From Symsagittifera roscoffensis (taxonomy: Eukaryota > Xenacoelomorpha > Acoela > Convolutidae): a stretch of DNA of 64,000 nucleotides. The notes beneath the pieces were generated by a model. The model was not told the origin of the DNA. It did not search any database and saw nothing but the letters and a program-made list of their open reading frames with translations. Numbering within the stretch: position 1 is the stretch's first letter; each line of letters begins with the position of its first letter. Location: NCBI RefSeq assembly GCF_963678635.1, contig NC_087068.1, positions 43,577,080 to 43,641,079 of the forward strand. The letters are read 5' to 3'. The translations under genes were made by a program, and so were the position numbers. Positions 1 through 12,200 of this stretch are shown piece by piece.

Positions 1-1215
1 TTCCAAACTACAGATCTGGACAGTATGACGTATACGTCGTTGTGTGATACTAAGGACCCCATATTCAGGTTCGCTGTCGTCATCCTGATCAAGTACGATA
101 TTATCGATTTCCGTCTCGAGGTTTGACTGCACTTCCTCCTCTTCTACGCGATTAACTGTTCGTCTAGAATTACACACTTTTGCGAAATGTCCTTTTTTCT
201 TGCATGTACGACATTCGACGTCACGTGCCGGACAATTTTTTCGATGATCCGGAGAATACGTGTTAGCACAAAAATAACATGATCGTGATGAACTCTGTCC
301 TTTCTTGTCCGATACGTTTGGTTTGCGGGAAGAAGATTGACCGCCACCCCGACGTGATTGTACGGAGAATGCCGGTTCCTGTTTGATTTTAGGCAAGCTG
401 AACGAAGAAGTATTGTTCTTATTATGAGGTAAGATCTTCTGAAACTCCATCGATGTGGATGTACCTTTCTCCAATTCTAATGCTAATTTCAAGGTTCCAT
501 CTGCATCGGGATTTTTTTGAATTAGAGTACTTTGCACATCTGGGTCACGGATACGTCCGATAAATAAGTCTCTCACCACACTGCGTTCTGCTGGCTCCGT
601 CCAATTACAGCACGCCGCCTGAGCCGATAATCTTGAATGAAATGACAAAAATGACTCGTTTGCCTCCATGTACCACAAATTGTAGAGCTTAATGCGTTCC
701 ATGGTGACATTAACTTCCACCTTGAAAGCGTACACACAATTTTGAACAAATTCTCTAAACGGAAGTCGATTGAGATCCGCATGTGGGAAAGCTTCAACCA
801 ATTTCTTTCTGCCCTCATTTTCTAAGGCGAAAAACAGTCTCGATCTTGCTCTTGCTTCGGCTTCGTGAAACAACCAATTCATTCCTATACGCGGACCCTT
901 CTTCCTTCTCTCTGCATTTGTTTGATCCAACCGAAGTCATGCTGCGGCATCTCTCCGAAGACGATTGTCCAATTCTTGCTGAGTTTCCGTTTATGGCCGA
1001 GACTCCGGTCTAGGAAGAGGGTCATCATGGACATCTCCGGGCTCAACAACTATATCCGAAACATTGAAATGGTCCTTTATGCCTAACGCTAGGCTGAATT
1101 GCCCGAACCAGCTATCCCAACCGTGGGGAAAGTGATGGCTTTGTCCAGAATGGAAGTAATCCAGAGAGGTCCGTCCTGTCATCCGAAATAGGAACTGCTG
1201 GCTGCGCCATGACAT
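1..1215 (-). pseudogene. Retroelement gag remnant with two CCHC-type zinc knuckles, partial at window edge
   Basis: The minus strand is open without a stop from 936 to the left edge, about 312 codons. Near 150-280 it encodes two adjacent Cys/His knuckles, beginning CYFCANTYSPDH and then CRTCKKKGHFAKVC. Upstream of them is a helical capsid-like stretch and a Ser/Arg/Lys-rich linker. The same frame continues upstream to an ATG at 1215 but is broken by TAA (991-993) and TGA (937-939). The paired-knuckle layout with a CxxCxKKGHFAxxC second motif is what gag proteins of Mag/Cer-like Ty3/gypsy elements show. The protein would package element RNA into particles. Protease and RT would lie beyond the left edge. 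The two stops mark it as a dead copy. The family call rests on motif recognition only. Confidence 0.75.
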
Positions 1216-1756
1216 TTACCGAACTCTGAGATTAACAAAACTTGGTAAAATTGAATAGTTGAAATAATAGGAATAAGTATAGATATACTTTTGTAGGATC
1301 TAAACTGACCCTGAATAAACCTATCTTAGACAAAAGGTTTTGACTGCTTTAAGTTTAATGGATTTTGTTCGCTAGCGTAACAAGAATAGATGGTCTGATT
1401 CTTAACGTTGAAAACAGACAGATAACATAAGAGTTGAGCACCATATGTAATAACAGAGTAAGACAGGTGAGTGGCCTTGACACCACTGCAACGACTGCAA
1501 CATAGAATGCACCGAATAAACATGCGATGGTTTATGCGTGGCATAACAAGCACACAAACTTTACTACAAAAAATTCAGAGATTTTAATTACGACTACAAC
1601 TGGTGGACAAATAGAGCAAAAAATTTCTAACAACCATCTTTACATGCAGTGATTTCAATATTAACTTTGAAAGACATAATCGAACCAGTTTCTTTGACAT
1701 TTATAAAAATTCAAAGTTTGACCAATTAACGGTAAAAGCTTTCCAACAGACTGCTC
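1216..1756. other. Non-coding spacer between two gag remnants
   Basis: I see no open frame with protein-like composition, RNA gene or clear repeat here. It separates two gag-like fragments on opposite strands, so it may be untranslated or LTR-derived retroelement sequence, but I found no matching LTR pair. Confidence 0.3.
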
Positions 1757-1939
1757 AAAAAAGAAACATTACAGACAATCTATGCAGCATTAAATGCACA
1801 AGCAGCTAGATGCGAACTAGGAACACCAAAGGACGAAAGTGTCCGAGAATTGTTTGTATCAAGAAGGAGAAAAGTGATACTTCAAGACACCTTAACATTA
1901 GATGAGTTTGAAATATTGTCCATGGAAGAAGAACAGTAA
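1757..1939 (+). pseudogene. Short degenerate gag-like fragment
   Basis: About 60 codons in one frame end at TAA 1937-1939. The stretch around LNAQAARCEL...SVRELFV resembles by eye the capsid-region segment LSAQAACCNW...SVVRDLFI encoded on the opposite strand around 540-640. It is therefore most likely a fragment of a related gag inserted in the other orientation. No knuckles or pol sequences follow in frame. Too short to classify further. Confidence 0.45.
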
Positions 1940-2853
1940 GACAGTAAGATTGCAAGACATTCAGTGATACATAGGAAAAAAAGTCAGAAAAAAAATCACT
2001 AGAGCCCGGAAATGAAGCATCAGTGAAGAAGATAAAAATCGAAAAAAGTCCAAAAAGCCCAAACAAATTATAATCAACCTAAGCTTTGCTGAGAAAACAT
2101 GTTCTTAAATACGATTGTTGACGAAAGTAGTTCAATAGCAATCAAAAACTGAGTTATGACCTAACAGATACTCGGTTTCAAAACATCAGCGGCGTGCATT
2201 GAAGAAGAAATTCAAAATGTCAATCTGCTGCAGCTTGTTCGTACGTTACAACAAAAATATCGATCTTAATATTGGATTTTCAAAAACAAACATCGCAGCG
2301 GATTGGAAAAACGATAGCGCATTTTTGAGTATGATAGTTCGGAGCATGAACATTGAGTATGACAACTCAAAGGTGGCTCCCAAAGAAAAATCGACCTTCG
2401 ATGTTTTGAAGTGATCGCATGAACAAAGTTGTAAAAGAGGTTTCAAGAAACAGTCAAAAATTCATTCGACAGGCAAGCTCAGTCAATTCAACATGTTGTC
2501 TGATCGAAATTTAAAAATTCTTCTGTCCAATTTAAGATAACGGCAGAAGAATACTCATCAAAACACATGAGAAAGTTGAGCGTGAAACACAAAAAATGTT
2601 ACGGAGTGTTTGCGTTATAGTTCTGGTTGAAATTACAGACAAAACGGATCAATTATCAAAGTTGATATCACTTCTCATACCGACAAATCGACAGTTATTT
2701 GAAAATAAATACCAAATGCCAATTGGTGACGAAATACTGGACGAAGCAAATGAGATTGCTATTGCAAAAAAAATGCAAAAATTACTTTTCACTGTGCTAG
2801 ATATAGTCATTTAGCCCTAGTTCCAGATATAGCAAAATAATTCAACTTAAAAT
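1940..2853. other. Degenerate sequence, possibly decayed retroelement
   Basis: Two short plus-strand open frames (2199-2414 and 2596-2814) have no recognisable domain. The stretch follows a gag-like fragment and may be its decayed continuation. I cannot support any gene here. Confidence 0.25.
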
Positions 2854-3275
2854 CAGGGGCGGATTTAGAGGGGGGGGGGCGGGGGGGCGGACGCCCCCCT
2901 CTCAGGGATTCGACCCCCTGCCGACCCAAAGGGTCCCCCTTTGATACTTTTTCAAAAATCCATTTTTGGCCGACCGACCCTAAAATTTTTCTAAAGGCGC
3001 CTGTGGCGCCAATATATACTAACTTTGAGGGGGAGCGCGCGCCAAAAAAAACGCGATTTTTTTGTCAAAATTTTTCAAAAATTGCCCAAAAACGGCTTTT
3101 TTGACTGTTTTTTCAAAAATTTGCCTGCCGCGCAGAAAATTTTGCCAAAGTAGGGGCAAAACAGTGCTTTATGAGAGCTCGAAAAATCAATTTGGTCGAC
3201 CTAAAAAAAAAAAAAAGGTCGTCAAAATTTTTTGAAAATCCGCCCCCCCTCGAGAAAATCCTAGATCCGCCCCTG
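2854..3275. mobile_element. hAT-type MITE, copy 1 (422 bp)
   Basis: Terminal inverted repeats CAGGGGCGGATTTAG (left) and CTAGATCCGCCCCTG (right) are flanked by a perfect 8-bp target duplication CTTAAAAT (2846-2853 and 3276-3283). There is no transposase, so it is non-autonomous. The interior has G/C runs next to both ends and the phrase AAAGGCGCCTGTGGCGCC. The 8-bp duplication and CAGNGGCG-like ends are hallmarks of hAT-superfamily elements. Four more copies occur at 30788, 31753, 39325 and 43078. Confidence 0.85.
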
Positions 3276-3283
3276 CTTAAAAT

Positions 3284-3700
3284 ACTCAGTTCATACTTTT
3301 TGATATTCACAAAAGGTTAAAAAATTGATAGAAATGGTAGAAGGAAATTTGATGGAGACCATCATGTTGTCTAAAAATTTTGTGTTGTGGAAGAGTATAG
3401 GGACAGTGAACTTGCTGGAAGAATAAATGAACAAAAACTAGGCGTTTTGTTGTTGGAAGAAAAAAAATCGTTCACTTAATTTATGTCTTTTTAAAAGGAT
3501 TAAAGATATAATTATCCAAAAAGAAAACAATTGAAGTTCCACTTTTTGAGACCTTTTTCGTCGCCTAAAAGAATTTGAACTTATGTAAGAGACTTTTGTA
3601 AGAGATAAAGCCTTCGATTTTTTAGACAATGTTATTAGAATGAACAACTTTGACATCTTCACAAATAAAACGACGCTTTGATAACAGCAGTAATAAAGGG
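3284..3700. other. Intergenic AT-rich sequence
   Basis: No gene or repeat recognised between the MITE and the foldback element; the short open frames look random. Confidence 0.3.
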
Positions 3701-5224
3701 GACTGCTCGTATATCAAGGCAAAGCCCTGAATGTTCCGACTGCCTTAAAGGCCAATTGAAGCGTTTTTCAATTGAAAAATTGACAATATAATTGAGAAAA
3801 TAAAAATTAATTTTCATTTTTTCTTCATTTTATCCGCGTAATCGCTATGTAGAATACTACGGGTATTTTAAGCGTCTCTTTTTGTGATAAAAGGATAAAA
3901 TAACTCAGCTCAATTCAATTTGGAACGCTTTTATTTGTTTCTTGCACGTGTTATAAGTACGCGATAAATCGAACCTTACTTGTCCCAAATTGCTCAAATT
4001 AGCAGTTTTTATGCGCGCGTAACTTTACAAAAAATGATCACAGGTGTAATATTTTATTACAATTGAGCTTAAGTTAACACTATCTCTCAGATGCTATAAA
4101 AAATTGCGTCAAAAATGCTAAATTAACAAGTCGACAAAAATTGAATAAAAAAACCACACCAAGCATAAATGTTCCGCACTTTTTCAAAAGTCGGATTAAA
4201 AAGTGAGAAGAGAAGGCAATAGCCTGGATGTCAGTTGATTGTTCAAGCAAAAGGTATCAGCTAAAAGAGAAAAACATAGAGAGCAGGCTTTGAAGAATCT
4301 ACTCAAAGCCAGTGCTGCCTGGAACGGGGTGAGAAGAAACGCAGTAAAAATTGACGTAAAAGGACACAATAGGTGGTTAATTCAACCCAGATATGAAATG
4401 AGAACTTCCTTCTTCCGAAAAACACGAGTTCAAGTATTCTGAAAATTCTGAAACATTTGGTTTTTTTCTTTCATTTTTCAAATAATTCATTTCAGTTCTC
4501 CGCTTATTTTAAAGACATAGTATTGAACATTCTTCCATTACTTTCGAACTAAAACAAATCAGTACAGAAGACTATAGCTCGAATTAAATTTCTGGTTGAA
4601 CTTTACATACTTATCGTTATTTACGTAATGTCTTAATAATCGAATAGCAACCACAACCTTCATTACTTCCAATTCTTATAAAAATTAAAACAAAAAAACA
4701 AAATTTTTCTTATTAGTTTAAATATTCCTCCGCAAAAATATTGCTAATTGTTCCGACTTTCAAAGAAAACTTAATATTTATGCTAGGTGTGGTTTTTTAT
4801 TCAGTCAGTTTTCGCCGATCAAAAAAATACTTTTCAAAAAAAAATTATACCCTATTGAATATATCGACTTTCTGAGTTCAAATTTAAAAAGATATTTCAT
4901 CTCCGATCATTTTTTTAAATTCTAGGTGTTTGAAAGTTGCCAAATTGGCCGTGTTTTGGACTAATTCATGCACGCTTTGAGGAATTTATTCACAATGCTG
5001 AGAGCGTAACGCGAATTATTTTTACGAGGCGAATTATCCCGCACAACAAAATCGTTCCTAATTGAGTTGAGGCTGGCTAAATGGTCGTATTAATTTGATC
5101 AAATTTTTACATTTTTATTTTGTTCAAAATTCATAAGATTCAATGATTTTTTACCCAAAAACTATTAGATATGAATTAATGGACATTCGAACATTCAGGG
5201 CTTTGCCCTGATATACGAGCAGTC
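3701..5224. mobile_element. Foldback element with about 0.5-kb inverted arms
   Basis: The left end reads GACTGCTCGTATATCAAGGC and the right end is its near reverse complement (ATACGAGCAGTC). Just inside both ends is a small hairpin-forming TCAGGGC...GCCCTGA motif, then CATTCAGG/CCTGAATG. Deeper in, the left arm has CCACACCAAGCATAAATGTT (about 4153-4172) and the right arm has the inverse TTTATGCTAGGTGTGG (about 4779), so the arms are inverted copies around a 4.2-4.75 kb centre. No transposase is visible. The same terminal module recurs at 40.98, 41.65, 47.85 and 47.93 kb. An alternative is a Helentron-like family with subterminal hairpins. Confidence 0.65.
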
Positions 5225-5289
5225 TTGTTTTTTTCTGAAGTGTTTAAATGAAATAGGAATTTCTTAAACTTATCGCTGAAAATGGAATA

Positions 5290-5402
5290 TTGAACAAGTT
5301 GTGGTTTTTTATTCATTTAGTTTTCAGCTATCAAAATAATGGTTTTTAACAAAAAAAATTTCTGCGCCATCGAATCGTTGCCTTGATATACGAGCAGTCT
5401 TG
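5290..5402 (+). repeat. Truncated arm of the foldback family
   Basis: The sequence from GTGGTTTTTTATTCA to CTTGATATACGAGCAGTC resembles the right arm of the adjacent 3701-5224 element (around 4790 and 5205) with an internal deletion. It appears to be a second, shortened terminal module next to the full element. Confidence 0.5.
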
Positions 5403-7900
5403 CTGATTTGAATAAAACTGTTTTATCCGCCCATAATTATTTCTAGCCATACAATACATTTTTGTTCGGGGAATTAAATTAACTGAAAGAAAAGATATTT
5501 TTATTCATGCAAAATCAGTACGACCCAAAAGATCATTGACATCTTCAATCAAATCAACCAGAGTTTGAGAAACATTGCCAGCAGACAGTAGAAAACAGAA
5601 CAAAAGAAACTGAACAAAAAAACAGAAAAAAACTGACTTGCATACTTGAAAAACTTTATGATTTTTCAAAAAAACAGCCTCAAGGCTCTTAGAATTTCTA
5701 AAACAATTTTTGTGATTTTTTGATTGGCTCTTTTTTGATAAAATTAAACCAATTTAAGAAATCTAGATCTAAATATAAAACTTTTATTTTGCTGGGAAAT
5801 CTGATAATAAAATTCCATTTTTGGATTTAGAAGTCGATGAGATTTTTGCAATATTTACACTTTTGCTGTTCGATAGAGTAGTTTGCCTCCTCTCTTACAA
5901 AGGATATGAATTAAGAAAAAAAAATGTGTACCAAAAATGTTCGTCATACAACTTTCATGTATATAAAAATGCTTATCGGTCACTTTTGTACAATTCGGTA
6001 TGTACAGAAAATTGTAAGAAAATTCTACGATAAGCATTTTTTCATCTATTATTAAAATTTTATGACAAGCATTTTTTTCAGAAATCGAAACCTTTTTTCT
6101 AGTTTTGCTAATTATTTTTGTGTTTTCTACGAAACAAAAACAAAAACCAAGAGTTTCCTTCATAAGAAATACCATGAGTTTAACTAAAACCTCAAACTTT
6201 TGTGTATGGCTAAAAAAAATTTAGTCAAAAGTTTTAGTGCGCAAAAATTGTGGCCTGATTTATTTTAGACAAACTAAAACATATATTACAATTCGCACCA
6301 AAATTCTTTGTTTTGTTTCTTTTTTTTGTATAAAAATTTCAGCCTGGACTACGTTGTAAGCAGGAATAACAATTTTTGCATGCAATTTTTTTTCGAAAAT
6401 GCTTATTTCAGCATGATAATGATATTGCGACTAAAAATTGAGAATACAGTTTCCCTGAAATTTGGATTTCTTTCGGACTTTATTGCAGCAATGTATAAAT
6501 TGCTTATCATACGATTTTCATATATTTTCAACAATTGAATTTTGATTATGTTCACGATTGAAACACGGCCCGATTGTTGAGTTATGACAAGATAGAAGAA
6601 GGTTTAACACAAAAATGATCAATTAAAAAGGGCATATTGCATTGAAAAAATCACCATGCATATAAATACTTCGTCTCTTTCCTCGAAACTAATACAGAGG
6701 ATGTTTTTCCGCGTTACTTAAAGAGGCAAAAATTACTCGCAAAAAACGGGAAAACGGACCATTCTAACCAGCACTGACGATTTTGAGCGTTTTGTTTTTG
6801 TTTTCATCGGCGCATTCTTTGCGCCTATTTTGACTCACCCACGCATTCTTGAAAGAAACTCAACTTGTATAAAAAGTTGAATTTAAACTGAAAAACAATG
6901 AAGCAAATTCGAGCAGAATATAATTGTCTTAAAAATATCGAAAGCAAAACTATTGATAAAATTGAAATTAGTTTTGTTGTTAAGTAAAATTTTAATTGAT
7001 AGCTTTCAAGTAATTTTGATCGCAACTAGACAAAATGGTAAGAACAATACTAATTTGAAGCATGTCTAATGAAAACCTCGAAAGGTTAGGTTTATAAAAT
7101 TCCTGTATATTTGACTCCAAATTTAGGAGGTAAACAACCCTTACCCTGAGTTCGGTCAATTTTGTGACGTAAATTCCCAAACCAAATCAAAATAATGGGC
7201 GGTTGGTTGCTTAAACAAGTTCAACTAATAAGTGTTTTCAACCGGGACAACAGTTTTGATATGAATTGTTTGAAGCAGAAATTATGTTCACGCATTGCAC
7301 AGAGATCTAAATCAACAGGCGAATGAATCAAAACTCTGTTACAAACTGACTCCAATTATTTTAAAGATTTGTCATTTGAACACAAGGAAAAGAAACATAT
7401 TCACTTATTGATCGGATCAGACATCGTACTTATTTTTGGATTATTCTGGCTTTGAACTTCAGAAAATTAAATCGCAAAAACAAATCAGAAACTCCCCTGT
7501 GCGTCCAAAATTTTAAGTCACCTAGTAAAGCGGTACTTATTCTACTCAAATAGTACCAAAATCAGACATTTTGAAGATTTTACATTGACGCTGTTATTTT
7601 AGTTGCGTCATTGACTCAGCGTTAATTGAAAACTTACTGCTTTTGTTTTGAAAGATAATATTTTGGAAGCTGCAACGCGTTTCAGTGACAAAGAAAAGGG
7701 AGGTTTACTCCAATAGAGTACCTGCCAATCAAATTTTAGGCCCTGCCAGCTCGCAAAATTGAGAATAATACTATGGTGTGGCTATAATTTTTTAATTACT
7801 TAGGTCTGAGAGCAGGATCAGTTGCTAATTTTCAGTTTACCACTACTTTGCCCGCACATTTCATTGGCATGGTGAACAATCTAACTATCTTGAACAGATT
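5403..7900. other. AT-rich non-coding stretch
   Basis: No supported gene. All open frames are short and of low complexity. It holds one clear small hairpin element (5965-6041). Nothing else recognised. Confidence 0.3.
5965..6041. repeat. Short hairpin element (MITE-like)
   Basis: Fourteen-base arms AAAAATGCTTATCG and CGATAAGCATTTTT enclose about 50 bp that also carry a GTACA...TGTAC inner pair. The arms resemble hairpins at 38529-38584 and 38951-39228, suggesting one family of very short inverted-repeat elements. Confidence 0.5.
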
Positions 7901-7904
7901 TGCT

Positions 7905-8310
7905 CTTATGCAAAGTCGCGAAAACGCTTCTGTCACGCAAAAGCTCATAACTTTTACCAAAGTCGCCTCATATGTATTTTGGGTAGCGCGAAGTCGCTGA
8001 GCTGAAAACACTCCGGTCGTGCGAAGTCGAAACTATCTATTTTGTGTCACGATGGTCGTAACATACCTTTTCTGGTCTTGCAAAGTCGTAAAACATATTT
8101 TTGTGTCGCGCAAAGTCGCGCAAAAATTCTTCGGTCGCCTAAAACCCCAATAACAAAACCAGTTTGAGTGGTTATGGTTGCAACATTCCGGTTTTGGGTC
8201 GCCTGGATCGCATCACACCTATTTTGTATCGCAATGCTCGCAACATAAGACCCCGACCATGGCCTTTGTGTCGCAATGCTCGCAACATATGTTACCGACC
8301 ATGACCGAAA
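7905..8310 (+). repeat. Degenerate minisatellite, CAAAGTCGC / GTCGCAATGCTCGC units
   Basis: Imperfect repeats of a unit containing CAAAGTCGCG, TTTTGTGTCGC and TTCGGTCGC recur every few tens of bases. The last, better-preserved pair is GTCGCAATGCTCGCAACATA at about 8228 and 8271. It is unrelated in sequence to the 114-bp satellite that follows. Open frames in it are by-products of the periodicity. Confidence 0.5.
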
Positions 8311-8793
8311 GACAACCCGCAATAAAAGACAACGCGCATTTAAAGACAACTCGATTATACTCACCACCACAATCGCGCCAACGTGTTGCGAGCTTTCGAA
8401 AAAAAGGGTGAAAATTTATACGAAATTCAGTGCCTGTTGTCGCCGCAAAGTGGCGACGCTCGCGTAGCGCGCCCACCGGCAACCTTAAATCGATAAAATA
8501 CACCTGGTTTGTACTCAATTCAACGCATCCATGTTACTTCTCAATGTCTCTACTTCTGTTGCTCTAGCTAGATATTCAAGATGTTTATTCTCGGTGACCT
8601 TAAACCGAGAAGATAAACCTGGGTTGTACTCAAGTAAACGCGTCCATTTACTTCTCATTGTCTCCATTTCTCTTGCTCTTGCTAGATATTCTAGAAGTTC
8701 ATTCTCGGTGACCTTAAACCGAGAAGTTGAACCTGGGTTGTACTCAATTCAACGCATCCATTTACTTCTCATTGTCTCTATTTCTGTTGCTCT

Positions 8794-9131
8794 TGTTGAG
8801 GACAGACGAGCTCAATGCCAGACTAGTGAAATACCAGACCAAACTCAAGGTCAGACTTGAGCAATAGAAACCTAATTAAAGGTCAACTGGTATAAAACTC
8901 AATGCACTCAGACAAGGTCAACTGGTCTGCTGGTATTTGATAAACTAATTAATTAACTGGTAATTAATTAACTGGTACTATTTGATGCTCAGTTTGTCGT
9001 GTCATTTTATAAACACAATCTCAATTCATTCTTCAACAATCAGTATCTCTTCTCTCTCCTCAGTTGAAACCTCAGATAACTCTCAAACCTCTATCCCCTA
9101 GTCCTACTTGCTCTAACTCTGAATCTTAACA
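8794..9131 (+). repeat. 5' LTR of the copia element
   Basis: The 338-bp direct repeat starts TGTTGAGGACAG and ends AATCTTAACA. It contains TAATTAATTAACTGG repeats and a TATA-like TTTTATAAACA near 9007 that may serve as the promoter. Confidence 0.93.
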
Positions 9132-9145
9132 GGTTATGGGCCCAG
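9132..9145 (+). promoter_or_regulatory. Primer-binding site matching the anticodon arm of initiator tRNA-Met
   Basis: GGTTATGGGCCCAG directly abuts the 5' LTR. It is complementary to the CAU-anticodon stem-loop of initiator tRNA-Met, not to a tRNA 3' end. This is the half-tRNA priming mode known for Drosophila copia and yeast Ty5. Confidence 0.8.
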
Positions 9146-9228
9146 ATTTCTAAACTTTTTGATTTAATAATTATTTGATTTCTGTCAGAGTTTTTTTTAG
9201 CTTTTATCTAGCCTTTAGCAAAGCAGAG

Positions 9229-12200
9229 ATGGACTTGAAACTGGCTGGATTCAGTGGAAAGTCTGAAGATTTTCCAGCTTGGTCGACGAAGTTTGTGGCA
9301 CTGATGCATACCAAAGGCCTGTTCAGGACTGTGATGGGCAATGACGATCTACCAGAAGCTGAACCTACGCTACCTGAGAATCCGAATGCTGACCAGATGA
9401 CGGCGTACAACACCAAGATGCAGGAGCGAGCTGTGCTGATCCAGCAGAGGAAAGACAACCGAAACACAGTGTGGTCACATCTAGCTCTGGTCCTGAACAA
9501 CACCACACTGATGTACATCAAGAACGACTGCGTGGCTGCGGATGGCTATGGCGATGGGACGAAGGCCTGGAGACTGCTGCAAGAGAAGTTTTGCAGTGTG
9601 GAGAGGCCTACAGTGGTCAGTCTAGTAGGCCAGCTTGCGAAGCTGCGCCTAGGATCAGAGGAGGATCTCGATGACTACTTCGTTCGAAGTCAAGAGCTGA
9701 TGACGCGGCTGAGTGAAGCTGGGGAAGCAATTACGGACACACTCTTCAATGCGCTCGTGATCAACGGACTGCCTGACAGCTTTGAGCATTTCGTGGTGCA
9801 GGAGAGCTTCCAGCCGGCCAAGACTTTTACAGAGCTGAGAACGAGGTTGAGGAACTATGATGACTCGAGACGAGCTCGATGTGGAGAGAAGACTGGGAAT
9901 GGACACATAGCTATGCAAGCTGTGAGGAAGAAGAAAGGAGCGTCGGGTGGTGGCTGTTTTGTGTGCGGTCAGAAGGGTCATTTGGCAAGAGATTGCAGAT
10001 CCAGAAGTGACAGTGGTCAATCTGGTGCTCGAGGCAGTGGCTCGAATGAAGCAAGTGGTCCAACTTCAAGGAAGCAAGGGTGCTTCAAGTGTGGACAACA
10101 AGGACACTTTGCAAGGGACTGCAAGCAGGCAAAGACAGGGTTCTTCAGTTGTTGTGCAACAACCTCAATGAAGGGAGATGATCTCATTGTGGATACGGGA
10201 TGCACCGATCATGTAGTGCGCGACAAGGCTGTCTTCTCAAGCTTTGAGAAATGGGATGAGGGGACAACAGTTGAGAATCCGAACGGTACAATATCAAAGA
10301 TTGAGGGCATAGGCTCGGTGGAAGTGGACATACGAGACTGTCAAGATGTGACGAGGAGCTACACTTTCCACAATGTGCTGTTTGTGCCGAGCTACAACGT
10401 GAATCTGATGAGTGTGAGCTCAGCAATAGCTAGAGGGTCTAGTTTCAGCTTTACATCAGACTCTTCTCATCTTGTGGCACCGGATGGTCGACGGCTACCA
10501 GTGAAGCAGCGCGGCAAGCTTTTCTTCCTGGAGTGCAAGTTCAAGAGGAACGCGATGACTCTAGCTACGAAAGCGAAGATGGAGACAAGTAGTGCAATGC
10601 TGTGGCACCGAAGGCTGGGGCATCTCAATAAGCATGATCTAATATCAGTTGTTGATGTCGGCGAGCTAGGGTTCTGCGAAGTGTGCACAGCTTCGAAGAT
10701 GCACGAAGTAGCAATGCCAAAGAAGACAGAGAACAGGGCAACTGCAGTGGGGCAGCGGGTCTTCAGCGACATCCAGGGACCATTTGAAGTTGCGAGCATG
10801 CATGGAGCGCGCTATGCCGTGAGCTTCATTGATGACTTCAGCCGTCTGGCAGTGGTCAAGTACCTGGTTAAGAAGAGCGATACTCTTTCGAAGTTCAAAG
10901 ACTTTGTAGCTGAGCACGGAACACCGAAGTGCTTGAGAACTGACAACGGAGGTGAGTATTCGTCGAATGCTTTTCGGATGTTCTGTAGAGAAATGCAGGT
11001 GAAACAGGAGTTTACAGTACCTAATACTCCGCAACAGAATGGCGTGGCAGAGAGGTACAACAGGGTGATAACTGAGATGACTCGATGTCTACTGGCCGAT
11101 GCAAAGCTCTCAAAGATGTTCTGGGTACGAGCAATGTCAACGGCAGTCAGGGTTCGCAACTTGTGTCCTACATCCAGCAATGAGCATCGCATTTCATCAA
11201 TGGAGATGCATTATGGGAAGCCATCGAAAGTCAACTACCTGCGAGTGTTCGGATGCCTGGCGTACTACCTGGACAGAGGAAACCGGCGGAAACTGGATCC
11301 GAAAGGCAAGAAGAGCAAGTTCATTGGTTATGACGAGGAGAGCAAAGCCTACTTGCTGATGGACCTGGAGACAAAGCGAGTGGTACGAGCAAGAAGCGTG
11401 ACGTTCAATGAAGACATCATTCCAGACGACTTTCTGGTAGACAGTGAGCAGTCACAAACACTGGGTCTATCGATCGAGGGATGCATTGATGTAGAGGAAA
11501 CTAGCACGAAGACTATCACTGAGTCTACCAATAAAGCGAATGATAGTGGAGCAGCAGCTTCAGTGGGGGTTACGGAAGATGACCCAGTCGAGACTGAAGA
11601 ATTGGAACCACCTTCCACAGAGCCTCCAGAGCAGAGGCCAACAGAGATTCCAGAGCAGCGGTCAACTAGAACGCGGAACCCTCCCATCCGATACGGACTG
11701 GCTTACACTCATGCTTCAGTGATAGCACAAGAGCCAAGAAGCTACTTGGAAGCAGTATCTGGACCAGAAAGGGAGCAGTGGCTAGCAGCTATGGCTTTGG
11801 AGGTGCAGTCACTGAAGGCAATGGGCACCTGGACACTTGTTGATAGACCAAATTCTCGCAAGGTCATTCCTGGACGCTGGGTGCTTGCTGTGAAGAGAGA
11901 TGCAATGGGACAAGTGGAGCGGTTTAAAGCCAGATACGTGGTGAAGGGTTTTATGCAAGTGGAAGGACTGGACTTCAATGAGACCTTTGCGCCAACCTGT
12001 AAACCAGAAACAAAGAGAATACTACTGGCTTTGGGAGCGCAAGATGATCTTGTACTTCATCAGATGGACGTGAAGTCAGCCTTCCTCAACTCGCCGTTAA
12101 CAGAAACTGTGTATATGGAACAGCCCGAGGGGTTCAGCAGCGGGGACAACCAAGTGTGTTTGCTACAACGCAGTATCTATGGGCTGAAGCAGGCAGGAAG

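Noticed and set aside
6660..6790. Possible spliceosomal snRNA near ATACAGAGGATG
   Set aside because: Only a short resemblance to U6/U5 motifs; the conserved cores are absent.
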